NCBI GenBank assembly: GCA_964638675.1
Contig: CAZXAU010000003.1
Span: 62,001-126,000, forward strand
DNA length: 64,000 bases
Direction of reading: 5' to 3'
Source: SIG714 sp964638675
GTDB taxonomy: Bacteria > Bacillota > Clostridia > Oscillospirales > CAG-272
Below, in pieces: positions 40,596 through 48,927 of this stretch. A program made the translations under genes and the position numbers. Under the pieces are notes generated by a model. That model searched no databases. It was not told the DNA's origin and saw only the letters and a list, made by a program, of their open reading frames with translations. Numbering within the stretch: position 1 is the first letter of the stretch; the number at the start of each line of letters is the position of its first letter.

Positions 40596-41524
40596 TCAGG
40601 GAGAAAAAGATAAAATCCGGACCGTTGCTTGAAATTGATTTCTTCCCTGTTTTCTCGGATGGCAGAAGGTTGCCGACACGCTCCGGCAAAAGGCAAAAGA
40701 GCAAAACCGCACAGGAACGATATAATCACCTTGTGTCTTGCAAAAAACTTATACGATTTGTAAATGCTAATTTTAGCAGTGATGATTACTATATGCATCC
40801 GACATATGATCAGATATATGCCCCGAGAAGCTATGAAGAAGCAAAACGAGACATTGTAAATACGATGCGAAGATTCAAGACGGCAAGAGCATCCGAGAAA
40901 AGGCGGCTGACAAAAGAGCTTGAGGAGCTGACGGCGATTGCTCATCCGTCAAAGACTGTACAGAAAATCATTTCGGCTTTGAAAAACAGCATCAATAAGC
41001 TACAAGAGCAGCTTAAGTACATATATGTTATCGAATCAGTCACATATAAGTCCGGGGTAAAAAAAGGACAAACGAATTATCATTTTCACCTTTTTGTCAC
41101 CGGCGGACTTGACCGTGACAGGATGGAAAGCATTTGGAATAAGGGAGTCAGGGTCAATTGCAATAACTATCAACCCGAGAAATTCGGACCTGAAGCGGCG
41201 GCAAAATATATGAGCAAAGATCCTGCCGGCAAGAAAAGATATGTCTGCTCCCGGAATCTTGAAAAGCCTGTGGTTTCAAAGCCCAAAGACGGAAAAATCA
41301 CCCGTCAGGGGGTGAGCAAACTTGCAACCGAGCGAATAGACGACAGAGAGTATTGGGAACGAAGATACCCGGGATATCGTTTTCTACGCTGTTATGCGAG
41401 ATACAACGAGTACAACGGGAATTGGTATGTGTCGGCGATCATGTACAAAACAAATGCCGGAACTGTGCCAGGATTTGAAATGAATGAATGGATCGAGGAC
41501 GAGGACACAGATATCGAAATATAA
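40592..41524 (+). CDS. HUH-family replication initiator (rolling-circle type)
   Basis: A 310-residue protein with the hallmarks of a Rep nuclease. The metal-binding HUH motif is NYHFHLFVTGG (H164, H166), and the catalytic tyrosine is Y206 in AAAKYMSKDPAGKKR, followed by the basic CSRNLEKP motif. The N-terminal part carries the family start LIRFVNANFSSDDYYMHPTY. The function would be to nick the phage origin and stay bound to the 5' end. The window has no phage DNA polymerase, primase or replicative helicase, so replication likely uses host enzymes after nicking. Confidence 0.8.
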   Translation: MIREKKIKSGPLLEIDFFPVFSDGRRLPTRSGKRQKSKTAQERYNHLVSCKKLIRFVNANFSSDDYYMHPTYDQIYAPRSYEEAKRDIVNTMRRFKTARASEKRRLTKELEELTAIAHPSKTVQKIISALKNSINKLQEQLKYIYVIESVTYKSGVKKGQTNYHFHLFVTGGLDRDRMESIWNKGVRVNCNNYQPEKFGPEAAAKYMSKDPAGKKRYVCSRNLEKPVVSKPKDGKITRQGVSKLATERIDDREYWERRYPGYRFLRCYARYNEYNGNWYVSAIMYKTNAGTVPGFEMNEWIEDEDTDIEI

Positions 41525-41531
41525 ACGTTAG

Positions 41532-41562
41532 GCGGCAGGGCTGAAAAAGGCTGCCGCTTTTG
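41532..41562 (+). terminator. Terminator between early and late modules
   Basis: GCGGCAG, 12-base loop, CTGCCGC then TTTTG, just after the Rep stop codon. A short T-run makes it moderate. Confidence 0.65.
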
Positions 41563-41600
41563 CTTACAAAAGTGTACATTCGCTTACTGTTTTTTTTTGA

Positions 41601-41606
41601 TATAAT
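41601..41606 (+). promoter_or_regulatory. Probable late-promoter -10 element
   Basis: TATAAT, preceded by TTTTTTTTTGA, with no TTGACA-like -35 17 bp upstream (TTCGCT there). That is the usual look of an activator-dependent promoter, which fits the sigma-region-4-like protein at 39444. Confidence 0.5.
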
Positions 41607-41652
41607 ATAAGTGACGAGATACAAACGGTGACAGAAAGGAGAGAAAAAGCCT

Positions 41653-42174
41653 ATGCGTGGCGAAAAGTACGGTGACGATATAAAAGAAAAAGCCTTTGCA
41701 CTTTTATCGACAAACAACAATATATCGGCTGTGGCTCGGGAGCTGAATGTTCCCCGAACGACTTTGATTAAATGGAAGAGCGATTTTGAAAACCCTAAAA
41801 AACCGAAAAAGAAAAAGGGCAAGAATCCCGAAAAAGATCTTGTCAAAGCTCGACAGCAAAAAAAAGAGCAGTTTATTGCGGATGCATGGAGCGGTATCGA
41901 ACACGGTATGTCACTTCTCCAAAGGCGACTTGAGAGGGCCGATGAAAAAGAGGATCTTATCGACAAGTTTATAGATATCGTGGAGCGTAACGGAGATCTT
42001 ACTGCTGAGGAGTCAAAAAAAATAGCCGTGCTTGCAAAAAATTTGAAAATCGAAGATTTAGGCAGGATAGCTGTTACAGTCGGAACGCTTTATGACAAAA
42101 TGGCACTTGCTTCCGGAGATTCAACAGCAAATGTTGATGCAAAGATAGTACCGAAGAAATTTGAGGATCTATGA
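41653..42174 (+). CDS. Terminase small subunit
   Basis: A 173-residue DNA-recognition subunit of the packaging motor. The N-terminal helix-turn-helix reads EKAFALLSTNNNISAVAREL, then NVPRTTLIKWKSDF. A basic linker (PKKPKKKKGKNPEKD) follows, then a helical oligomerisation domain. It is the first gene of the late operon, after AAAGGAGAG. Its end overlaps the large subunit gene by four bases. Confidence 0.85.
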   Translation: MRGEKYGDDIKEKAFALLSTNNNISAVARELNVPRTTLIKWKSDFENPKKPKKKKGKNPEKDLVKARQQKKEQFIADAWSGIEHGMSLLQRRLERADEKEDLIDKFIDIVERNGDLTAEESKKIAVLAKNLKIEDLGRIAVTVGTLYDKMALASGDSTANVDAKIVPKKFEDL

Positions 42175-43967
42175 CGGTTTCGGATATAATCGCAAAGCGG
42201 AAACTACGGTGGAATCAGAAGCACAGCTCTGAATACGACATGAAGCTTACAACGGCGGCAATTGAAAAAATACTTACAACACCGTCGCTTATAAAAGAAA
42301 TACAAGCAAAACCGTATCTGCTCATTGAAGTCTGCTTCACGATCGTTGATAAAGACAAGCATACAGTTCCCTTTTTCCTCAACGATGTTCAAAAGGATTT
42401 CATCTCCAATTACGAACGGTACGGCTCATCCCGTCCGTACTTCATCCTCAAGGGCAGACAGCAGGGCTTCACTTCCCTTATAACAGCAATGCAGCTTGCA
42501 TACACTCTCGTCACAAAAAACTTCTCGGGCTTCACACTTGCCGACAGAAACGATAATACGCTTGCTATTTTCAACGATAAGGCGAGAATGGTATATGAAC
42601 GCCTTCCCGAGCTTATAAAGCCGTCAGAACGATTTAACAGCCGTAATGAAATGTTTTTTGACAAGCTCAATTCCTCGTGGCGTATCGCAACGGCGACAGG
42701 CAATGTGGGAAGATCCCGGACACTTGGTTTTGTACACTTTTCAGAGGTGGCATTCTACGACTGCTCACTTTCCGATCTTCAGGCAGGTATCGGTGAAGCA
42801 ATGGCTAAAGGAGCGGTGTGCATTTATGAGACTACGGCAAACGGTTTCGGAGAAAGTAAAGACCTGTGGGATTCGCAGTCGTGCGTCAACCTGTTTTATG
42901 AATGGTGGCGTACAAAAGAATACAGATCTGCAGATTTTTCGGCAATCGAGAGGGCTGATTCATGGCTTTCCGAGAGAATAAAACTTCTTGAAGAAAGAGG
43001 GCTTGATCGTGAGCAGATAGCATGGTATGCACAAAAATACGAGTCATATCTTGATAAACGGCTTATACGGCAGGAATATCCTGTAACGCCCGAAGAAGCG
43101 TTCATATCATCCGGAAACTGTGTTTTTGATAAAGAGTTGATCGATAGTCAGATTGCAAGAGTCAGATCACTTTCCGAAGGCAGAAAAGGAATATTCAAGT
43201 ATGAAAAAGTCTGTCAGGGCGTAATGAACGATATCGGTGAAAAGATTGCCGAAGAATGGGTGCTGCGGAATATTGAATTTATCGAATCGGCAGACGGATA
43301 TATCATATTGCACGATGAGCCGAAGACGGTGAAAGACAGCAACGGTTACATAATCGAGCGTACGCCTTATGTACTCGGCGGTGATACATCGGGAAGCGGT
43401 GAGGACTATTATACCGGCAAAGTTATAAACAATATCACTGGGCATACGGTGGCTACATTGCGTGTACAGCGGATCGATGAAGACATTTACGCAGAACAAA
43501 TGCTCTGCCTTGCCAAGTATTATAACGATGCACTTATTGCGATAGAAACCAACTATAGCCGACAGCCCGTCCGTATTATCGAGCAAAAATACAATTACAG
43601 CAACATGTATAAGCGTGAGCGGCTTGATAAGAGCTTTGACGAGGTGCAGAAGGTCACAGGCTTTGAAACAACAAGAACAACTAAACCTATAATCATCGGC
43701 AATCTTGTTGAACAAATGCGAACAGAGCCTGCCTGTGAAACAGATCTTGAAACGCTGCGTGAATTGCTTTCATTCGTCCGCAAGGAAAACGGCAGTACCG
43801 AAGCGATGAACGGCAAGCATGATGATCTTGTTATGGCACTTGCAATAGCACATTTTTGCTCCAAACAGCAAACAAAGCAGATGATCAAGGAAAAAACGCC
43901 GGAAGATCTCTTTATCTCAAGCAATTTCAACATAGACAATAAAAAAACCAATTATGTGGAGTGGTAA
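42171..43967 (+). CDS. Terminase large subunit
   Basis: A 598-residue packaging ATPase and nuclease. The ATPase part has FILKGRQQGFTSLITAMQ as the Walker A-type region near 90 and LGFVHFSEVAFYD as Walker B near 180. The RNase H-like nuclease part has LGGDTSGSGEDYYTGKVI near 403 and GKHDDLVMALAIAHF near 553, holding the catalytic aspartates. There are no frame breaks. It is complete and intact, the best single marker that this is a tailed phage. Confidence 0.95.
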   Translation: MTVSDIIAKRKLRWNQKHSSEYDMKLTTAAIEKILTTPSLIKEIQAKPYLLIEVCFTIVDKDKHTVPFFLNDVQKDFISNYERYGSSRPYFILKGRQQGFTSLITAMQLAYTLVTKNFSGFTLADRNDNTLAIFNDKARMVYERLPELIKPSERFNSRNEMFFDKLNSSWRIATATGNVGRSRTLGFVHFSEVAFYDCSLSDLQAGIGEAMAKGAVCIYETTANGFGESKDLWDSQSCVNLFYEWWRTKEYRSADFSAIERADSWLSERIKLLEERGLDREQIAWYAQKYESYLDKRLIRQEYPVTPEEAFISSGNCVFDKELIDSQIARVRSLSEGRKGIFKYEKVCQGVMNDIGEKIAEEWVLRNIEFIESADGYIILHDEPKTVKDSNGYIIERTPYVLGGDTSGSGEDYYTGKVINNITGHTVATLRVQRIDEDIYAEQMLCLAKYYNDALIAIETNYSRQPVRIIEQKYNYSNMYKRERLDKSFDEVQKVTGFETTRTTKPIIIGNLVEQMRTEPACETDLETLRELLSFVRKENGSTEAMNGKHDDLVMALAIAHFCSKQQTKQMIKEKTPEDLFISSNFNIDNKKTNYVEW

Positions 43968-43970
43968 AAC

Positions 43971-44153
43971 ATGTTCATCACAAAAAAGAAAATCGAACAC
44001 TTAAACGCACAAATCAAACGCCTGGAAGAAGAGTTGCTTTCCTTGCAGGACAGAGTGTCTGAACTTGAGCAGGCACAGACAGAGCTTAAAAAACAACCGG
44101 AAGCTGACATCAAGGCACTGCTTGATGAATGGCAGAACGGTGAGAAAAAATAA
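43971..44153 (+). CDS. Short coiled-coil protein
   Basis: A 60-residue, nearly all-helical protein with heptad pattern (IEHLNAQIKRLEEELLSLQD, then RVSELEQAQTELKK). It is placed between terminase and scaffold genes. The role is unknown; it could assist packaging or head assembly. Confidence 0.7.
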   Translation: MFITKKKIEHLNAQIKRLEEELLSLQDRVSELEQAQTELKKQPEADIKALLDEWQNGEKK

Positions 44154-44173
44154 AAAAGGAGTAAATATTACCT

Positions 44174-44884
44174 ATGAACGAAGACGAAAACATCAACGGT
44201 GAAGAGAATTTAAACTTCACAGACACAGCCGAAGCAGAACAGAATGCTGAAGCAGAAGATACAAAACCTGCGGAAAAACCTTCCGAGGGTTCTGCATCAG
44301 TATCTGAGAAGCATTCTGCAACAGAAGTTATAATAGATACAATTGATGCAGATTATGAAGCGATAATCAAATATGTCGGCGAAAATCCGTATACAGGTGA
44401 GAAGATCACAGATGCAGAAGATGCCAAAGAATATCTGATTATGAAGAAGCTTTCCGAAGCGGGCAAAAACCCGGTTACGGACTACAACAAATACCTCAAA
44501 GAGCTGAACAGAGAAACGCAGGCAAAAAAGAGCGAAAATGATTGGTTTATCAACGACCGCAAGGATTTTGAGAGCAAATATCCGAAGGTCGATCTGAACA
44601 CTCTCATAAACGACAAACGCTTTGAAAAGTTTGCCGAGGGTCGTGTAGGCAAAAAGCCGCTTGCAGAGATCTACAGCGATTATATCTTTGTAACGGGCGA
44701 AGATAAGGCGAACAAAGCGGCGGCACAGGCAGTGGCAAATATGAAAGCTACACCCGGATCGCTGACAAATTCAAACGGAACGGGAGCTACAGACTTCTTC
44801 ACACCCGATCAGGTAGATAATATGACCAGTGAAGAGGTTATGAAGAACTACGATAAGATCCGTGAATCAATGAAGAAATGGTAA
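44174..44884 (+). CDS. Probable capsid scaffold protein
   Basis: A 236-residue, very acidic protein directly before the capsid gene, the usual scaffold position. Its first 70 residues are low-complexity (Glu/Ala/Asn-rich), the middle is helical (YLIMKKLSEAGKNPVTDYNK) and the end is basic (KIRESMKKW), as in scaffolds that bind coat protein by a short basic tail. The assignment rests on position and composition. Confidence 0.7.
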   Translation: MNEDENINGEENLNFTDTAEAEQNAEAEDTKPAEKPSEGSASVSEKHSATEVIIDTIDADYEAIIKYVGENPYTGEKITDAEDAKEYLIMKKLSEAGKNPVTDYNKYLKELNRETQAKKSENDWFINDRKDFESKYPKVDLNTLINDKRFEKFAEGRVGKKPLAEIYSDYIFVTGEDKANKAAAQAVANMKATPGSLTNSNGTGATDFFTPDQVDNMTSEEVMKNYDKIRESMKKW

Positions 44885-44927
44885 AAATTAATTAGCGGCA
44901 AAGCCGCAGAAGGAGGATAAAAACAAT

Positions 44928-45791
44928 ATGGCATATTCCAATTTTAAGCCTACCGTATGGGCGGCAGGCATACAAAGAGATCTTGAACGACTTTGCGTTT
45001 TTGCCGAAGACTGCAACAGACGGTACGAAGGTGATGTAAAGAACAAGGGCGAGTCTGTAAAGATTCTCGGCGTGGGCAAACCAACAATTCAGTCACTGCC
45101 GATTGGTTCGGCGAGTGCAGACATCAACGGTCCTGAGGAGATCGAAGACACATCAATTCTGATGCCCATCAATCAGATCAGATATTTCAACTACATGATC
45201 GGTGACATCGACAAGGCACAGGCAGTCGGCGGCATAATGGATGCCCTCAATGCGGAGACAAGCGAGGGTATCGCAAATGAGATGGATAAATACATTTCAT
45301 CGTTCGCAGTTGACAGCAATGTGAAGAAGCTTTATTCCACTGTTCCGAAAGTGGTTACAGGAACAGCGGCAAGCGGTCAGAAGAATGTTCTCGAAGTGCT
45401 TGACGAAGCAATTCAGAAGCTTTACGAGAACGATGTAAAACAGACATCCACGATCGTTGTAACGGTCTCTCCGAGATTTTACACACTCTTCCGCAGAGAG
45501 TACACGAGCAAAGACACCGACAACAGCTCGTTGCTCAAAAACGGAAAAGTAGGTATGTACGGCAATGTTATCGTTAAGATGTCAAACAATGTACATACTA
45601 CCGACAGCGGAGCTGTTGATAACATCATGCTCCGCACACAGAGAGCAGTAGCGTTTGCAAATCCGCTCACTCACACCGAAGCTTATCGCCCTGAAAAGAA
45701 ATTTGCGGATGCAGTCAAGGGATTCGTTCTTTTTGATGCTAAGGTGGTAAGACCTAAAGAGATGATAAACATCAATGTCAAGTATTCTTGA
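44928..45791 (+). CDS. Major capsid protein
   Basis: A 287-residue coat protein candidate with HK97-type secondary-structure features: an N-terminal stretch, then QIRYFNYMIGDIDKAQ as a spine-helix region, a long helix (NVLEVLDEAIQKLYENDVKQ), and P-domain strands (TIVVTVSPRFYTLF) near residue 180. It follows the scaffold by 43 bp and has the strongest ribosome site in the region (AGAAGGAGGATAAAAA), as expected for the most abundant virion protein. Confidence 0.85.
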   Translation: MAYSNFKPTVWAAGIQRDLERLCVFAEDCNRRYEGDVKNKGESVKILGVGKPTIQSLPIGSASADINGPEEIEDTSILMPINQIRYFNYMIGDIDKAQAVGGIMDALNAETSEGIANEMDKYISSFAVDSNVKKLYSTVPKVVTGTAASGQKNVLEVLDEAIQKLYENDVKQTSTIVVTVSPRFYTLFRREYTSKDTDNSSLLKNGKVGMYGNVIVKMSNNVHTTDSGAVDNIMLRTQRAVAFANPLTHTEAYRPEKKFADAVKGFVLFDAKVVRPKEMININVKYS

Positions 45792-45811
45792 CGTACAGAA
45801 AGGAGGACAAT

Positions 45812-46243
45812 ATGGCTTTTATAACTTTCACGGAAGATAATTCAAATGGCTCTTACAGAATAAGAAAGCTTTCGGATTGCAACGAATTTCTGACACCGTT
45901 CTCACCTATATACGGTGCTGTAACCGCAAACGGATCAGCATTCGGGGCTGCTGTTGAATGGGACGACAAAGACGAAAAAACAGTTATCATTGTAAAAAAT
46001 GCCGCAACATCGGCTAAGAGTGTCACCATAAAGGCCGGTAACGGCATTCAGGGAGTAAACGATATCAGCGTGTCGGTCACAGCCGGATATTTTACAGCTA
46101 TTGCACTTGATTCGGGACGGTTCAAAAATGTGAGTGAAAATGAAGAACTCAAAACATTGTCCGGTCTTGATACTGTCAAAGGACGTGTGATAATAACCGC
46201 TGACAGTGCTGATATTTCTATAGGAGTAATCAGACTGCCCTGA
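45812..46243 (+). CDS. Probable capsid decoration protein
   Basis: A 143-residue beta-rich protein (DKDEKTVIIVKNAATSAKSV, TIKAGNGIQGVNDISVSVTA, GRVIITADSADISIGVIRLP). Its size, all-beta look and position after the coat gene fit a head decoration or stabilising protein. The ATG at 45812 has AAAGGAGG at the right distance; the ATG at 45788 does not. A second near-optimal ribosome site suggests high expression. Confidence 0.6.
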   Translation: MAFITFTEDNSNGSYRIRKLSDCNEFLTPFSPIYGAVTANGSAFGAAVEWDDKDEKTVIIVKNAATSAKSVTIKAGNGIQGVNDISVSVTAGYFTAIALDSGRFKNVSENEELKTLSGLDTVKGRVIITADSADISIGVIRLP

Positions 46244-46260
46244 TAGTTACATAAAAGAAA

Positions 46261-46287
46261 ATGCCGTCTGTATACTATAGGCGGCAT
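46261..46287. other. Hairpin between capsid and connector genes
   Basis: ATGCCGTCT and AGGCGGCAT pair across a 9-base loop. The following bases (TTTGTG) are not a strong T-tract, so it may act as an RNA stabiliser or weak terminator that keeps capsid mRNA more abundant than the downstream genes. Confidence 0.5.
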
Positions 46288-46307
46288 TTGTGCCATAAGG
46301 AGATATT

Positions 46308-46904
46308 ATGACATACGGAGAAATAAAAAAACAAATATTTCTGCTTCTCGGCATGGGAACAGCGGCGACAGAGTCTGAAATCGGAGCAAGCTACAAGGAT
46401 TTCGAGGTGATGATCCCCGGAGCGATAAACAGAGCTTTTGCAGATGTTGAACACAGAAGGCTCACACCATTAAAAACGATCGGGATCGATGAGAGCAAAA
46501 TAACAAGAAGTGCTGACCACGCAGAATACAGCATTTCAGACGACATTTACGAAATAAACAGAGTGATAGAGCTTGGGAGATATGGCGAGAGGGTTTCATG
46601 TCTTTTTGCAGTAGAAGGAGATACAGTACTGATATTTGCTCACTCTCCTGATGATGCAATATTCAAGCTCGAATACTTCAAAAAAATCAAGCGTGTAAAC
46701 CTTAAAACCGATGATGCTACAGAGATAGATCTGCCGCAGGATCTTGCCGAGCTTGTGCCGTATTATGCCGCAGCAGATATATACGGTGAAGATGAGCCGG
46801 CAATGGCTGACAAAATGCGTGAGAATTATCTCAGATCAATTCAAATTTACGAAAGACCTCACAATGTAAGTCAGGGTATCAAGACTGTTTACAGCTGTGA
46901 ATGA
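46308..46904 (+). CDS. Head-tail adaptor-like protein
   Basis: A 198-residue helical protein (GEIKKQIFLLLGMGTAATES, IPGAINRAFADVEHRRL, then LAELVPYYAAADIYGEDEPA). The pattern of an N-terminal helical pair, a short beta element and a C-terminal helix with YYAAAxIY is what adaptor/connector proteins (gp6/gp4-like) show. It lies immediately before the portal gene, slightly overlapping its possible upstream start. The assignment is by pattern and position. Confidence 0.65.
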   Translation: MTYGEIKKQIFLLLGMGTAATESEIGASYKDFEVMIPGAINRAFADVEHRRLTPLKTIGIDESKITRSADHAEYSISDDIYEINRVIELGRYGERVSCLFAVEGDTVLIFAHSPDDAIFKLEYFKKIKRVNLKTDDATEIDLPQDLAELVPYYAAADIYGEDEPAMADKMRENYLRSIQIYERPHNVSQGIKTVYSCE

Positions 46905-46914
46905 GAGGACAAAG

Positions 46915-48927
46915 ATGGATAAAAACAACACAACACAGCTCTGGAACGATTATCAAAACGGCGTAAAGTATCAATCTACGCTCGGTTTATCAGATAAGAT
47001 CCCCGAGTATGTAGATTTTTACGAGGGTCGGCAATGGCCCAAAGCGACCGAGCGAACAAAAACAATGCCACGACCGGTCATAAACATTATAAAAATGATC
47101 TGCCGGAATAAGAAGGCGGCTATATTGTCAGTACCTGTCAAGATCATATACAAGAGTGACGATACATCTGTAGATATGATCGCATTCAACCGTTTCGCTG
47201 AGTACATACAAAAAGAGATCGGACAGGAAATGCTCGACAAGAGGGCGATAGACGACGGAGTCAAAAAAGGCTCGTATTTCTATCACTATTATTGGGACGC
47301 CGAAGCACGGGGAATGCGTGGCGAAAAGATCGGCGGTCTGCGGTGCGAAATAATTGATCCTCTCAACATCTTTTTTTCAAATCCGCAGGAAAACGACGAG
47401 CAAAAACAAGAGTGGATAATAATAGCTTCACGTGAAAAGGTTGATGCTGTTAAAGCTAAATGTGATTCAGATGCCGATAAAGAATCTATTCTCCCCGATG
47501 AATGCGAAGATAAATACCACAAAACCGAGCAGGACGGCTCAAAGCTCTGCACGGTGCTGACAAGATACTTTCGCAAGGACGGAGAGGTATATTGCGAAAA
47601 GGCTACAAAGAGTATTGTAGTCAATAAGCCATTTGCTATTACGCCGAACATCGACGAGGCAATGCAGGAGCTTGATCACGGTGATGGTGACGATCCGGAC
47701 GCACCGAACAACGCTCTTCCGGACGACCCTAACGAAAGCGAGCATAAAGCAAAGCAGTTACGACCTAAAAGAGAAGGCAGCTATCTATATCCGATCGTAG
47801 CCGGCTGTTATGAATACCGTGAAAAATCTATATACGGAATCGGAGAGGTTGAGGGGCTGATTCCGAATCAGAAAGCGATAAATTTCAATCTCGGAATGAT
47901 GCTGCTCTCGGCGCAGGAGACCGCATGGGGCAAATACATAGTTCTTCCCGACGCACTGCGAGGACAGCAGATATCCAACGAACCCGGACAGGTGCTGATC
48001 GATTGGACGAAAACGGGAACAGGTATCAGAAAGATGAATGAGCAATCACAGCAATCGATGCCGCTTACAGTCCTTCAGGAGATCATCAATCTGACAAGGT
48101 CGGCTACCGGTGCAACAGAAGTAATGTCGGGTGAAACACTCGGAGCAAATATGTCGGGAGCGGCAATAGCACAGCTTCAGGCACAATCTCAAAAGCCTAT
48201 CGAAGATCTCCGAAATACATTTTGGAGAATAAAAGAAAAGCAAGGAAAGGTACTTGCACAATTCTTTAAACACTTTTATTTGCACCGTGAATACTCGTTT
48301 ACCGAATATTCGCAGCAAGAGCATTCAGATATTCACGGAACAGATTTCTTTGACAGTGAAAAATATATCGGCAAAGAGATCAATGTAATCACAGAAGCGA
48401 CAAGCGGTACAAACGCATCAACTGCAGGAGATATAAACGTACTCGACACACTCTATGCAAAGGGAGAAATAGATGCCGAAACATATATCCGGAACTATCC
48501 CGAGGATGCGATCGGCAATAAAGAATCTCTTATGCAATCGGTCAAAGAAGCAAAGATGAGCGAAAATGCGATGCTTAAGGCACAAAATGAAGAGCTGCAG
48601 CAAGGCATTGAAACTCTCAGACAACAGGCGCAGACAACAATAAAACAGCTTACCGAGAAGATACAGTCAGATCAGAAGACGGTCGCACAGGTGTCAGCTG
48701 TTATACGGGAGAATGAAGATCTACGCAAACAGATAGCGAATCTGTATGTCAATTACAAAAATCTTGAATCTGAAGCAACTCAAAAGATAGATTATGCAAA
48801 TCGGCAGATCAAAGCCGGCAATGCGGCCTACAAGGAAACAAGAGCAGATGCCGAGCAAATGGCAGAGCAGATTTACAGGAACGGCGATTATACAGTCGGA
48901 GAGGGAAATAAGAATGTCAACATTTAA
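46915..48927 (+). CDS. Portal protein (P22-like)
   Basis: A 670-residue portal. The early part reads YVDFYEGRQWPKATERTKTM, then PRPVINIIKMICRNKKAAIL, a recognisable P22-type portal opening. The core includes NLTRSATGATEVMSGETLGA and NMSGAAIAQLQAQSQKPIED. The C-terminal 150 residues are a coiled coil (LKAQNEELQQGIETLRQQAQ) like the P22 barrel. The ATG at 46915 with GAGAGGAC is preferred over 46897. Oddly for this phage type, the portal gene comes after the coat gene, not before it. Confidence 0.85.
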   Translation: MDKNNTTQLWNDYQNGVKYQSTLGLSDKIPEYVDFYEGRQWPKATERTKTMPRPVINIIKMICRNKKAAILSVPVKIIYKSDDTSVDMIAFNRFAEYIQKEIGQEMLDKRAIDDGVKKGSYFYHYYWDAEARGMRGEKIGGLRCEIIDPLNIFFSNPQENDEQKQEWIIIASREKVDAVKAKCDSDADKESILPDECEDKYHKTEQDGSKLCTVLTRYFRKDGEVYCEKATKSIVVNKPFAITPNIDEAMQELDHGDGDDPDAPNNALPDDPNESEHKAKQLRPKREGSYLYPIVAGCYEYREKSIYGIGEVEGLIPNQKAINFNLGMMLLSAQETAWGKYIVLPDALRGQQISNEPGQVLIDWTKTGTGIRKMNEQSQQSMPLTVLQEIINLTRSATGATEVMSGETLGANMSGAAIAQLQAQSQKPIEDLRNTFWRIKEKQGKVLAQFFKHFYLHREYSFTEYSQQEHSDIHGTDFFDSEKYIGKEINVITEATSGTNASTAGDINVLDTLYAKGEIDAETYIRNYPEDAIGNKESLMQSVKEAKMSENAMLKAQNEELQQGIETLRQQAQTTIKQLTEKIQSDQKTVAQVSAVIRENEDLRKQIANLYVNYKNLESEATQKIDYANRQIKAGNAAYKETRADAEQMAEQIYRNGDYTVGEGNKNVNI

